A stretch of DNA of 64,000 nucleotides, taken from assembly GCA_020099315.1 (NCBI GenBank), contig CP083650.1, positions 310,001 through 374,000 on the forward strand. The letters are read 5' to 3'. A model generated the notes under the pieces. It saw nothing but the letters and a program-made list of their open reading frames with translations. It ran no database searches and was not told the origin of the DNA. A program made the position numbers and the translations under genes. This DNA is from Citrobacter europaeus. GTDB lineage: Bacteria > Pseudomonadota > Gammaproteobacteria > Enterobacterales > Enterobacteriaceae. Numbering within the stretch: the first letter of the stretch is position 1; each line of letters begins with the position of its first letter. Shown in pieces: positions 25,358 through 34,537 of this stretch.

Positions 25358-25790
25358 TGAGCAGGCGACTTTAGACCTGGGACTGCGGGTAGCTAAAGCC
25401 TGTGATGGCGCGACGGTAATTTATTTGTACGGCGACCTGGGAGCGGGTAAAACCACTTTCAGCCGGGGATTCCTGCAAGCGTTAGGTCACAAAGGTAATG
25501 TAAAAAGCCCGACTTACACGCTGGTTGAACCCTATTCGCTCGATAACTTGATGGTATATCACTTCGATCTGTACCGACTTGCGGACCCGGAGGAGCTGGA
25601 GTTTATGGGGATCCGCGATTATTTTGCCAATGATGCCATCTGCCTGGTGGAATGGCCGCAACAAGGTAAAGGTGTACTGCCAGACCCGGACGTCGAAATA
25701 CACATTGAATACCAGGCGCAAGGTCGAGAGGCGCGCGTAAGCGCAGTCTCCTCATCGGGTGATTTATTGCTGGCGTGTTTAGCCGATTAA
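25329..25790 (+). CDS. tsaE: tRNA threonylcarbamoyladenosine synthesis ATPase TsaE
   Basis: This 153-residue P-loop ATPase (Walker A GDLGAGKTT near residues 38-46) works with TsaB, TsaC and TsaD to make t6A37 in ANN-decoding tRNAs, and is essential in E. coli. The ATG at 25329 (MMNRVIPLP) is preferred to one four codons earlier. It overlaps the nnr end by 29 bases, implying translational coupling. Confidence 0.97.
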   Translation: MMNRVIPLPDEQATLDLGLRVAKACDGATVIYLYGDLGAGKTTFSRGFLQALGHKGNVKSPTYTLVEPYSLDNLMVYHFDLYRLADPEELEFMGIRDYFANDAICLVEWPQQGKGVLPDPDVEIHIEYQAQGREARVSAVSSSGDLLLACLAD

Positions 25791-25806
25791 CCTTAAGGGT
25801 GGCGGG

Positions 25807-27138
25807 ATGATTTATCGCATCAGAAACTGGCTGATGGCAACCCTGGTCCTGCTGTGCGCGCAGGCAGGGGCTGCCAGCCTCTCCGATCTTCAGGTATCTA
25901 ATGGCGATCAACAGGCGCGGATTACGCTGAGCTTTATTGGCGATCCTGAATACGCCGTTTCGCAGGACGGGAAACGAACCGTCGCGCTGGATATTAAACA
26001 AACCGGTGTGATTCAGGGATTACCGCTGCTGTTTAGCGGCAATAATCTGGTGAAATCTATCCGTTCCGGCACGCCAAAGGATGCGCAGTCTCTGCGCCTG
26101 GTGGTGGATTTAACCGAGAATGGCAAAGCCGATGCCGTAAAACGCCAGAACGGCGGCAATTATACCGTCGTGTTTACCATCAAGGCTGATGCGCCACCGC
26201 CGCCGCCTCCACCGCCAGTGGTTGCGAAGCGTGTTGAGGCGCCGGTTATCGCCACGCGTCCTGCCGAGCCTGCGCGTAACCCGTTTAAAGCGGAAAACGA
26301 TCGCACTACCGTGGTGACCAACAGTAATACCTCCACACGACCTGCGGCGCGCGCCAGCACAGGTAGCGGCGAAAAAGTGGTTATCGCTATTGATGCCGGT
26401 CACGGTGGACAGGATCCTGGCGCTATTGGTCCTGGCGGCACGCGTGAGAAAAACGTCACGATTGCCGTGGCGCGCAAACTGCGCAGTTTGCTCAATGATG
26501 ATCCGATGTTTAAAGGCGTACTCACCCGTGATGGTGATTACTTTATCTCGGTGATGGGGCGTTCAGACGTCGCGCGTAAACAAAACGCTAATTTCCTGGT
26601 CTCTATTCATGCGGATGCCGCGCCAAACCGGGATGCCACAGGCGCTTCCGTCTGGGTATTGTCAAACCGTCGGGCAAACAGTGAGATGGCCGGCTGGCTG
26701 GAACAGCACGAGAAGCAATCGGAGCTGTTGGGCGGGGCGGGCGATGTGCTGGCAAACAGCCAGTCCGATCCTTATCTCAGCCAGGCCGTTCTGGATCTGC
26801 AGTTCGGTCATTCGCAACGCGTCGGGTATGATGTGGCGACCAGCATGATCGGTCAGTTAGAACGTATTGGCTCGATGCATAAGCGTCGCCCGGAACACGC
26901 CAGCCTTGGGGTATTACGTTCGCCTGATATCCCGTCAGTACTGGTCGAAACCGGTTTTATCAGTAACAACAGCGAAGAGCGTCTGTTGGCGAGTGATGAC
27001 TACCAGCAGCAACTGGCCGAGGCAATTTACAAAGGATTGCGTAACTATTTCCAGGCGCACCCGATGCAAAGCGGGCCGCAGGGCGCACCGGCGCAAACCG
27101 CTAGTGCGGTATCACCTGGTAACACGTTAACAAATTAA
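25807..27138 (+). CDS. amiB: N-acetylmuramoyl-L-alanine amidase AmiB
   Basis: This 443-residue periplasmic amidase splits septal peptidoglycan during cell separation and is activated by EnvC. A signal peptide ends near AGAAS (residue about 22). An AMIN domain (about 25-120) targets the septum, followed by a proline-rich linker (PPPPPPPPVV) and the zinc amidase_3 domain from about 190 (IDAGHGGQDPGAIG, SIHADAAPN, VETGFISN). The gene lies 16 bp after tsaE and 9 bp before mutL. Confidence 0.97.
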   Translation: MIYRIRNWLMATLVLLCAQAGAASLSDLQVSNGDQQARITLSFIGDPEYAVSQDGKRTVALDIKQTGVIQGLPLLFSGNNLVKSIRSGTPKDAQSLRLVVDLTENGKADAVKRQNGGNYTVVFTIKADAPPPPPPPPVVAKRVEAPVIATRPAEPARNPFKAENDRTTVVTNSNTSTRPAARASTGSGEKVVIAIDAGHGGQDPGAIGPGGTREKNVTIAVARKLRSLLNDDPMFKGVLTRDGDYFISVMGRSDVARKQNANFLVSIHADAAPNRDATGASVWVLSNRRANSEMAGWLEQHEKQSELLGGAGDVLANSQSDPYLSQAVLDLQFGHSQRVGYDVATSMIGQLERIGSMHKRRPEHASLGVLRSPDIPSVLVETGFISNNSEERLLASDDYQQQLAEAIYKGLRNYFQAHPMQSGPQGAPAQTASAVSPGNTLTN

Positions 27139-27147
27139 GGATTAGCC

Positions 27148-29016
27148 ATGCCGATTCAGGTTCTACCGCCACAGTTGGCGAACCAGATTGCCGCAGGCGA
27201 GGTGGTAGAACGGCCTGCGTCAGTGGTGAAAGAGCTGGTGGAAAACAGTATCGATGCCGGTGCGACGCGCATTGATATTGATATTGAGCGCGGCGGCGCG
27301 AAGCTTATCCGTATTCGTGACAACGGTTGCGGGATTAAAAAAGACGAGCTGGCGCTGGCTCTGGCGCGTCATGCCACCAGTAAAATTTCTTCGCTTGACG
27401 ATCTTGAGGCTATCGTAAGCCTCGGGTTTCGCGGCGAAGCGCTGGCCAGTATCAGCTCCGTTTCTCGTTTAACCCTGACGTCACGGACGCAAGAACAACC
27501 CGAAGCCTGGCAAGCCTATGCCGAAGGGCGCGACATGGATGTGACGGTCAAACCTGCCGCGCATCCGGTGGGAACCACGCTGGAGGTGTTAGATCTGTTC
27601 TACAACACCCCGGCACGGCGCAAGTTTATGCGCACCGAGAAAACCGAATTTAATCATATCGATGAGATTATCCGCCGCATCGCGCTGGCGCGTTTTGATG
27701 TGACGATTAATTTGTCCCACAACGGCAAAGCGGTGCGCCAGTATCGCGCAGTGGCTGCGGATGGGCAGAAAGAGCGCCGACTGGGCGCGATTTGCGGTAC
27801 GCCGTTTCTGGAACATGCGCTGGCGATTGAATGGCAGCATGGCGATTTAACGCTGCGCGGCTGGGTGGCCGATCCTAATCATACGACGGCGGCGCTGGCG
27901 GAAATCCAGTATTGCTATGTGAATGGTCGAATGATGCGCGACCGCCTGATCAACCATGCTATCCGTCAGGCCTGTGAAGATAAGCTGGGGGCCGATCAGC
28001 AGCCCGCTTTTGTGCTGTATCTGGAAATCGACCCACATCAGGTGGATGTTAACGTACATCCCGCCAAACATGAGGTCCGTTTTCATCAATCTCGCCTGGT
28101 GCACGATTTTATTTACCAGGGCGTGTTGAGCGTCCTGCAGCAGCAGCTTGAAACGCCGCTGTCGTTGGCTGACGACGACGAGCCCGCCCCAAGGCACATC
28201 CCGGAAAACCGCGTTGCTGCCGGACGTAACCATTTTGCCGATCCGGCTCCCGCGCGTGAACCTGCGACACCGCGGTACTCAGCATCCGCTGGCGCTGGAA
28301 GCGGCAGCAGTGGTGGGCGTCAGGCGGGGGCCGGTTGGCCTCATGCCCAACCTGGATATCAAAAGCAGCAGGGTGAGATTTATCAGCAACTGCTGCAGAC
28401 GCCGGTTCCGCCGCGTAAAACGCCGGCCACTGAAACGCCATCGGCACCTCTGAGTGGCAACGGCCAGGGCTTTGGGCGAGTGTTAACGATTGTCGGTACG
28501 GACTGCGCGTTGCTTGAGTGCGATGGCCAGATTCGGTTGCTGGCATTACCAGTGGCGGAACGTTGGCTACGTCAGGCGCAGTTAACGCCGGGCGAGGGAG
28601 GCGTTTGCGCCCAGCCGTTGCTGATCCCTTTACGTCTAAAAGTGACCGCTGATGAAAAAGCGGCCCTGCAAAAAGGGCAGAGCCAACTGGCTGAATTGGG
28701 CATTGAATTTCAACTGGATGCGCAGCATGTGACCATCCGGGCGGTGCCTTTACCCTTACGCCAACAAAATTTACAAATCTTGATTCCTGAACTGATAGGC
28801 TACCTGGCGCAGCAGTCCGTATTCGAACCGGGCAATATTGCACAGTGGATTGCACGTAACCTGATTAGCGAGCATCCGCAGTGGAGTATGGCTCAGGCGA
28901 TTACGCTGTTAGCGGATGTTGAGCGGCTCTGCCCACAACTCGTGAAGGCACCGCCGGGTGGTCTGTTACAATCTGTTGATTTACATTCGGTAATGAATGC
29001 CCTGAAACATGAGTGA
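27148..29016 (+). CDS. mutL: DNA mismatch repair protein MutL
   Basis: This 622-residue GHKL ATPase links MutS mismatch recognition to MutH nicking and UvrD. N-terminal ATP motifs are ELVENSIDAGA, DNGCGI and GFRGEAL; a Gly/Pro/Ala-rich linker (about 345-430) leads to the C-terminal dimerisation domain. The DQHAxxE endonuclease motif of MutH-less bacteria is absent, as expected where methyl-directed repair is used. It overlaps miaA by 8 bases. Confidence 0.98.
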   Translation: MPIQVLPPQLANQIAAGEVVERPASVVKELVENSIDAGATRIDIDIERGGAKLIRIRDNGCGIKKDELALALARHATSKISSLDDLEAIVSLGFRGEALASISSVSRLTLTSRTQEQPEAWQAYAEGRDMDVTVKPAAHPVGTTLEVLDLFYNTPARRKFMRTEKTEFNHIDEIIRRIALARFDVTINLSHNGKAVRQYRAVAADGQKERRLGAICGTPFLEHALAIEWQHGDLTLRGWVADPNHTTAALAEIQYCYVNGRMMRDRLINHAIRQACEDKLGADQQPAFVLYLEIDPHQVDVNVHPAKHEVRFHQSRLVHDFIYQGVLSVLQQQLETPLSLADDDEPAPRHIPENRVAAGRNHFADPAPAREPATPRYSASAGAGSGSSGGRQAGAGWPHAQPGYQKQQGEIYQQLLQTPVPPRKTPATETPSAPLSGNGQGFGRVLTIVGTDCALLECDGQIRLLALPVAERWLRQAQLTPGEGGVCAQPLLIPLRLKVTADEKAALQKGQSQLAELGIEFQLDAQHVTIRAVPLPLRQQNLQILIPELIGYLAQQSVFEPGNIAQWIARNLISEHPQWSMAQAITLLADVERLCPQLVKAPPGGLLQSVDLHSVMNALKHE

Positions 29017-29959
29017 TACCCGTAAGGCGAGCCTGCCAAAGGCGATTTTTTTGATGGGGCCAACGGCCTCCGGTAAAACGGCTCTCGCAATTGAATTGCG
29101 TAAAGTTTTGCCCATAGAGTTGATAAGCGTTGATTCCGCCCTTATTTACAAGGGGATGGATATCGGTACAGCCAAGCCTGATGCAGATGAATTACAGGCC
29201 GCGCCGCACCGATTGCTGGATATCCGCGATCCGTCGCAAGCGTACTCCGCCGCTGATTTTCGCCGCGATGCGTTAGCCGAGATGGCCGATATCACCGCTG
29301 CGGGACGTATCCCGCTGCTGGTGGGCGGCACAATGTTATATTTCAAAGCCTTGCTTGAAGGGCTGTCGCCGTTACCGTCGGCGGACCCGCAAGTCAGGGC
29401 CAGAATTGAGCAGCAGGCGGCAGAGCTCGGGTGGGACGCGTTACACCGACAGCTTCAGGAAATCGATCCGGTGGCTGCGGCGCGTATTCATCCAAATGAT
29501 CCGCAAAGACTTTCCCGGGCACTGGAAGTTTTTTTCATTTCGGGTAAAACTTTAACGGAGCTGACGCAAACGTCAGGAGATGCTTTGCCGTATCAGGTGC
29601 ATCAGTTTGCAATCGCCCCGGCGAGCCGTGAACTGCTCCATCAGCGAATTGAGCAGCGTTTTCATCAGATGTTGGCTTCAGGTTTTGAAGCAGAAGTCCG
29701 GGCGCTTTTTGCCCGTGGAGATTTGCATACGGATTTGCCTTCCATTCGTTGTGTAGGGTATCGCCAGATGTGGTCATACATTGAAGGCGAAATTTCATAC
29801 GATGAAATGGTTTATAGAGGTGTTTGCGCCACGAGGCAGTTGGCGAAGCGACAGGTAACCTGGTTGCGTGGTTGGGAAGGGGTGCACTGGCTTGACAGTG
29901 AAAAGCCTGACCAGGCGCGAAACGAAGTATTACAGGTTGTTGGTGCTATCGCGAACTGA
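29009..29959 (+). CDS. miaA: tRNA dimethylallyltransferase
   Basis: This 316-residue enzyme adds a dimethylallyl group to A37 of tRNAs reading UNN codons. Walker A is GPTASGKT near residue 17, and DSALIYKGMDIGTAKP follows. In E. coli the mutL-miaA region carries internal heat-shock promoters for hfq; I did not assign them here. Start ATG overlaps the mutL stop region. Confidence 0.98.
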   Translation: MSDTRKASLPKAIFLMGPTASGKTALAIELRKVLPIELISVDSALIYKGMDIGTAKPDADELQAAPHRLLDIRDPSQAYSAADFRRDALAEMADITAAGRIPLLVGGTMLYFKALLEGLSPLPSADPQVRARIEQQAAELGWDALHRQLQEIDPVAAARIHPNDPQRLSRALEVFFISGKTLTELTQTSGDALPYQVHQFAIAPASRELLHQRIEQRFHQMLASGFEAEVRALFARGDLHTDLPSIRCVGYRQMWSYIEGEISYDEMVYRGVCATRQLAKRQVTWLRGWEGVHWLDSEKPDQARNEVLQVVGAIAN

Positions 29960-30043
29960 ATGTGTACAATTGAAACGTATCGTGCGCAATTTTTCAGAAT
30001 CGAAAGGTTCAAAGTACAAATAAGCATATAAGGAAAAGAGAGA

Positions 30044-30352
30044 ATGGCTAAGGGGCAATCTTTACAAGATCCGTTCCTGAACGCACTGCGTCGGGAACGT
30101 GTTCCAGTTTCTATTTATTTGGTGAATGGTATTAAGCTGCAAGGTCAAATCGAGTCTTTTGATCAGTTCGTGATCCTGTTGAAAAACACGGTCAGCCAGA
30201 TGGTTTATAAGCACGCGATTTCTACTGTTGTCCCGTCTCGCCCGGTTTCTCATCACAGCAATAATGCCACCGGCGGCACTGGCAGCAACTACCATCACGG
30301 TAGCAACGCGCAAGGTTCATCTGCGCAACAGGACAGCGAAGAAACCGAATAA
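30044..30352 (+). CDS. hfq: RNA chaperone Hfq
   Basis: This 102-residue hexameric Sm-like protein pairs small RNAs with mRNAs. The Sm1 and Sm2 motifs are intact, including YKHAISTVVPS with the KH residues of the proximal face. The flexible C-terminal tail is rich in His, Asn, Ser and Gly and ends in the acidic tip QDSEETE that releases RNA. RBS AAGGAAAAGAGAG lies upstream of the ATG. Confidence 0.99.
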   Translation: MAKGQSLQDPFLNALRRERVPVSIYLVNGIKLQGQIESFDQFVILLKNTVSQMVYKHAISTVVPSRPVSHHSNNATGGTGSNYHHGSNAQGSSAQQDSEETE

Positions 30353-30372
30353 GGTTGTTAGCTGTTTTACCC

Positions 30373-30402
30373 ACGGGGAGCCAGCGATCCTGCGTTCCCC
30401 GT
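30373..30402 (+). other. Stem-loop between hfq and hflX
   Basis: ACGGGGA and TCCCCGT form a 7-bp stem around a 16-nt interior in the 74 bp gap. There is no T-run, so it more likely attenuates or stabilises the hfq transcript than ends it. Confidence 0.5.
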
Positions 30403-30426
30403 TGATATATATTAAGGGGTTGACGC

Positions 30427-31707
30427 TTGTTTGACCGTTATGATGCCGGTGAGCAGGCGGTACTGGTACACATCTATTTTTCGCAAGACAAAGATATGGA
30501 AGACCTCCAGGAGTTTGAATCTCTGGTTTCTTCCGCCGGTGTCGAAGCAATGCAGGTGATTACCGGGAGCCGTAAAGCACCGCACCCGAAGTATTTTGTT
30601 GGTGAAGGTAAGGCAATCGAAATTGCCGAAGCCGTAAAAGCGACTGGCGCTGCGGTGGTGATTTTTGATCATGCTCTAAGCCCCGCCCAGGAACGTAACC
30701 TGGAACAATTATGCCAGTGTCTTGTTATCGACAGGACCGGTCTTATTTTAGATATTTTTGCCCAGCGTGCGCGCACCCATGAGGGTAAATTGCAGGTTGA
30801 GCTGGCGCAGTTGCGCCATATGGCTACGCGTCTGGTCCGTGGCTGGACCCACCTTGAAAGGCAAAAGGGCGGGATTGGTTTGCGCGGTCCGGGTGAAACC
30901 CAGCTCGAAACCGACCGTCGTTTGCTGCGTAATCGCATTTTGCAAATACAGTCGCGCCTGGAAAAAGTTGAAAAGCAACGTGAGCAGGGGCGGCAGTCGC
31001 GCAAGAAAGCGGATGTCCCAACCGTATCATTGGTGGGATATACCAACGCCGGAAAATCCACCCTGTTCAACCAGATCACCGAAGCCCGGGTTTACGCAGC
31101 GGACCAGCTGTTTGCGACCCTGGATCCAACGCTGCGCCGCATAGACGTAGCGGACGTTGGTGAAACCGTGCTGGCGGATACCGTAGGGTTTATCCGCCAT
31201 TTGCCGCACGACCTGGTGGCGGCATTTAAAGCCACCCTGCAGGAAACACGTCAGGCGACATTGCTGCTGCACGTTATTGATGCTGCAGATTTTCGTGTGC
31301 AGGAAAACATCGAGGCCGTCGACACGGTGCTCGAAGAGATCGATGCACACGAGATCCCGACCCTGCTGGTGATGAATAAAATCGATATGCTGGATGATTT
31401 TGAACCGCGTATTGACAGAGATGAAGAGAATAAACCCATTCGCGTTTGGGTTTCAGCGCAAACGGGTATTGGCATACCACAGCTTTTTCAGGCTTTGACA
31501 GAGCGTCTTTCCGGTGAGGTTGCGCAGCATACGTTGCGTTTGCCGCCGCAGGAAGGGCGTCTGAGAAGCCGGTTTTACCAACTTCAGGCAATAGAAAAAG
31601 AGTGGATGGAGGAAGACGGTAGCGTAGGTCTGCAAGTACGTATGCCGATCGTAGACTGGCGTCGCCTCTGTAAACAAGAACCGGCACTGGAAGACTATGT
31701 TGTCTGA
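30427..31707 (+). CDS. hflX: Ribosome-splitting GTPase HflX
   Basis: This 426-residue GTPase splits stalled 70S ribosomes after heat stress. An N-terminal nucleotide-binding-like domain is followed by a coiled coil and the GTPase domain with G1 GYTNAGKST, G3 DTVGFI and G4 NKID. The start is TTG at 30427 (MFDRYDAGEQ); AAGGGG lies 8 nt before it and no ATG gives the family N-terminus. It follows hfq in the superoperon. Confidence 0.96.
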   Translation: MFDRYDAGEQAVLVHIYFSQDKDMEDLQEFESLVSSAGVEAMQVITGSRKAPHPKYFVGEGKAIEIAEAVKATGAAVVIFDHALSPAQERNLEQLCQCLVIDRTGLILDIFAQRARTHEGKLQVELAQLRHMATRLVRGWTHLERQKGGIGLRGPGETQLETDRRLLRNRILQIQSRLEKVEKQREQGRQSRKKADVPTVSLVGYTNAGKSTLFNQITEARVYAADQLFATLDPTLRRIDVADVGETVLADTVGFIRHLPHDLVAAFKATLQETRQATLLLHVIDAADFRVQENIEAVDTVLEEIDAHEIPTLLVMNKIDMLDDFEPRIDRDEENKPIRVWVSAQTGIGIPQLFQALTERLSGEVAQHTLRLPPQEGRLRSRFYQLQAIEKEWMEEDGSVGLQVRMPIVDWRRLCKQEPALEDYVV

Positions 31708-31894
31708 CCTGACGGATATGGCCTGAAGATTTTTTCGCCTCTATTCCTTGTGGTTTTGTGCGGCAGGAAGGCGGCAAGTTCTGAAATATCCCGAAGCATA
31801 ATCAACTATGTGACGGGAGTGAGGAACATAGCCAACGCATCTGCAGCGCAAAAGACGCAGGTATAGCATCGCATAACAAATATGGAGCACAAAC

Positions 31895-33148
31895 ATGGCG
31901 TGGAATCAGCCCGGTAATAACGGACAAGACCGCGACCCGTGGGGAAGCAGCAAACCTGGCGGCAACCCTGAGGGAAATGGAAACAAAGGCGGTCGCGATC
32001 AGGGACCTCCCGATCTGGATGATATTTTCCGTAAACTGAGTAAAAAACTCGGTGGTCTGGGTGGCGGTAAAGGTACGGGTTCCGGCGGCGGTAGTTCATC
32101 GCAAGGTCCGCGTCCGCAACTGGGTGGTCGAGTCTTTACTATCGCAGCGGCAGCTATTGTCATTATCTGGGCGGCCAGCGGTTTCTACACCATTAAAGAA
32201 GCGGAACGCGGCGTGGTGACACGCTTCGGTAAATTCAGCCATTTGGTTGAACCGGGTCTGAACTGGAAACCGACCTTTATCGACGAAGTGACTCCGGTCA
32301 ACGTGGAAGCCGTGCGTGAACTTGCCGCATCCGGCGTCATGTTGACCTCTGACGAAAACGTCGTGCGTGTTGAAATGAACGTGCAGTACCGCGTGACCGA
32401 TCCGCAGCGTTACCTGTTTAGCGTAACCAGCGCGGATGACAGTCTGCGTCAGGCTACCGACAGCGCCCTGCGCGGGGTTATCGGTAAATACACCATGGAC
32501 CGTATCCTGACCGAAGGGCGTACCGTTATTCGTAGCGATACCCAGCGTGAACTGGAAGAAACGATCCGCCCGTACAACATGGGGATCACTCTGCTGGACG
32601 TCAACTTCCAGGCAGCACGTCCGCCGGAAGAAGTAAAAGCCGCGTTTGACGATGCCATTGCCGCACGTGAAAACGAGCAGCAGTACATCCGTGAAGCAGA
32701 AGCGTACACCAACGAAGTTCAGCCGCGTGCTAACGGTCAGGCGCAGCGTATTCTGGAAGAAGCGCGCGCTTACAAAACGCAAACCATCCTGGAAGCTCAG
32801 GGTGAAGTGGCTCGCTTCGCAAAAATTCTGCCGGAATATAAAGCCGCACCGCAAATTACTCGCGAGCGTCTGTATATCGAAACCATGGAAAAAGTGCTGA
32901 GCAATACCCGCAAAGTCCTGGTTAACGATAAGGGTAGCAATCTGATGGTTCTGCCGCTGGATCAAATGCTGAAAGGCGGTAGTGCGCCAGCAGCCAAGAG
33001 CGACAGCAGTTCAAACCTGCTGCGTTTGCCGCCAGCAACGACTTCCGGCTCTGGAGCAAGCAACACTTCGTCCACCAGTCAGGGCGATATTATGGACCAA
33101 CGCCGCGCGAACGCGCAGCGTAACGACTACCAGCGTCAGGGGGAATAA
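31895..33148 (+). CDS. hflK: FtsH modulator HflK
   Basis: This 417-residue SPFH-domain inner-membrane protein forms, with HflC, a large periplasmic cage around FtsH and modulates proteolysis of membrane proteins. The N-terminal 75 residues are Gly/Asn-rich and cytoplasmic; one membrane helix lies at about 80-100, followed by the SPFH domain and a long helical region. The 187 bp spacer before it, with no gene, may hold a secondary promoter. Confidence 0.97.
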   Translation: MAWNQPGNNGQDRDPWGSSKPGGNPEGNGNKGGRDQGPPDLDDIFRKLSKKLGGLGGGKGTGSGGGSSSQGPRPQLGGRVFTIAAAAIVIIWAASGFYTIKEAERGVVTRFGKFSHLVEPGLNWKPTFIDEVTPVNVEAVRELAASGVMLTSDENVVRVEMNVQYRVTDPQRYLFSVTSADDSLRQATDSALRGVIGKYTMDRILTEGRTVIRSDTQRELEETIRPYNMGITLLDVNFQAARPPEEVKAAFDDAIAARENEQQYIREAEAYTNEVQPRANGQAQRILEEARAYKTQTILEAQGEVARFAKILPEYKAAPQITRERLYIETMEKVLSNTRKVLVNDKGSNLMVLPLDQMLKGGSAPAAKSDSSSNLLRLPPATTSGSGASNTSSTSQGDIMDQRRANAQRNDYQRQGE

Positions 33149-33150
33149 CG

Positions 33151-34155
33151 ATGCGTAAGTCAGTTATTGCGATTATCATCATCGTTCTGGTAGTTCTGTT
33201 CATGTCCGTCTTTGTGGTCAAAGAAGGCGAGCGTGGGATTACTCTGCGCTTTGGTAAAGTTCTGCGTGACGATGAAAACAAGCCGCTGGTCGTTGCACCA
33301 GGCCTGCACTTCAAGATTCCGTTTATTGAATCTGTGAAGATGCTGGATGCGCGTATTCAGACCATGGACAACCAGGCCGATCGCTTTGTTACCAAAGAGA
33401 AGAAAGATCTGATCGTTGACTCCTACATTAAGTGGCGCATCAGTGACTTTAGCCGTTACTACCTGGCAACGGGCGGTGGCGATGTTTCTCAGGCTGAAGT
33501 CCTGCTGAAACGTAAGTTCTCTGACCGTCTGCGTTCTGAAATTGGTCGTCTGGACGTCAAAGACATCGTTACCGACTCCCGCGGTCGTCTGACCCTGGAA
33601 GTGCGTGACGCGCTGAACTCCGGTTCTGCGGGCACGGAAGATGAAGTCGCGACGCCGGCGGCAGATAGCGCGATTGCCGAAGCGGCTGAGCGTGTTCAGG
33701 CTGAAACGAACGGTAAAGTACCGGTCATCAACCCGAACAGTATGGCGGCATTGGGCATCGAAGTGGTTGACGTGCGTATTAAGCAAATCAACCTGCCTGC
33801 TGAAGTATCTGAGGCTATCTACAACCGTATGCGCGCTGAGCGTGAAGCGGTAGCGCGTCGCCATCGTTCACAAGGTCAGGAAGAAGCGGAAAAACTGCGT
33901 GCAACGGCGGACTATGAAGTGACTAAAACGCTGGCAGAATCTGAGCGTCAAGGCCGCATCATGCGCGGTGAAGGCGATGCGGAAGCGGCTAAACTGTTTG
34001 CCGATGCGTTCAGTCAGGATCCTGACTTCTACGCCTTCATCCGTAGCCTGCGTGCTTACGAGAAGAGCTTCGAAGGCAACCAGGACGTGATGGTCATGAG
34101 CCCGGACAGCGATTTCTTCCGCTACATGAAGACACCGAATACCGCAACACGCTAA
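33151..34155 (+). CDS. hflC: FtsH modulator HflC
   Basis: This 334-residue partner of HflK has an N-terminal signal-anchor (KSVIAIIIIVLVVLFMSVFVV), an SPFH domain, and a helical C-terminal part. It starts 2 bp after the hflK stop codon, indicating coupled translation. It is the last gene of the superoperon; a strong terminator follows. Confidence 0.97.
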   Translation: MRKSVIAIIIIVLVVLFMSVFVVKEGERGITLRFGKVLRDDENKPLVVAPGLHFKIPFIESVKMLDARIQTMDNQADRFVTKEKKDLIVDSYIKWRISDFSRYYLATGGGDVSQAEVLLKRKFSDRLRSEIGRLDVKDIVTDSRGRLTLEVRDALNSGSAGTEDEVATPAADSAIAEAAERVQAETNGKVPVINPNSMAALGIEVVDVRIKQINLPAEVSEAIYNRMRAEREAVARRHRSQGQEEAEKLRATADYEVTKTLAESERQGRIMRGEGDAEAAKLFADAFSQDPDFYAFIRSLRAYEKSFEGNQDVMVMSPDSDFFRYMKTPNTATR

Positions 34156-34180
34156 GAGCAGTCCAGCGGTTTTAAAGCAG

Positions 34181-34218
34181 CAAAACCACCGGCATCTCCA
34201 GGGATGCGGTGGTTTTCT
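34181..34218 (+). terminator. hflC terminator
   Basis: A near-perfect stem (AAAACCACCGGCATC / GATGCGGTGGTTTT, one bulge) is followed by CTTTTTATTT. It ends the nnr-hflC superoperon. Confidence 0.9.
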
Positions 34219-34237
34219 TTTTATTTAAGGGCGATGG

Positions 34238-34435
34238 ATGAATTCAACAATTTTGCTGGCGCTTGCGCTGGTTTTGGTCCTTGAAGGCCTGGGTCCGATG
34301 CTTTACCCCAATGCGTGGAAGAAAATGATCTCCGCGATGGCCCAGCTTCCAGAAAATACTTTGCGTCGTTTTGGTGGAGGTCTTGTGGTTGCGGGCGTTG
34401 TGGTCTACTACATGTTGAGGAAAACGATTGGCTGA
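34238..34435 (+). CDS. yjeT: Small inner-membrane protein YjeT (DUF2065)
   Basis: This 65-residue protein has two hydrophobic helices separated by a short loop (MLYPNAWKKMISAMAQLPE) and the DUF2065 pattern. Its function is not known. It is placed between hflC and purA as in E. coli. RBS AAGGGCG lies upstream of the ATG. Confidence 0.9.
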   Translation: MNSTILLALALVLVLEGLGPMLYPNAWKKMISAMAQLPENTLRRFGGGLVVAGVVVYYMLRKTIG

Positions 34436-34515
34436 TCAATAAGTAGCCTATTTTGCGGATTTTCGCATGCAAAAAGTGCTGTATATCTGAAAAAGCGGTG
34501 GTAGAATCCATTTTT

Positions 34516-34531
34516 AAGCAAACGGTGATTT
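34516..34531. promoter_or_regulatory. Candidate PurR box at purA
   Basis: AAGCAAACGGTGATTT matches the left half of the PurR consensus (ACGCAAACG) well and the right half weakly. It ends 6 bp before the purA start codon, overlapping the ribosome site region. E. coli purA is PurR-repressed from similar sites, but the right half is poor. Confidence 0.5.
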
Positions 34532-34537
34532 TGAAAA

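Noticed and set aside
28109..28855. 248-codon open frame on the minus strand inside mutL
   Set aside because: Antisense to mutL, with Pro/Arg-rich composition mirroring the MutL linker region.
32096..32965. 289-codon open frame on the minus strand inside hflK
   Set aside because: Antisense to conserved hflK; sequence rich in Phe, Arg and His typical of shadow frames, and no ribosome site.
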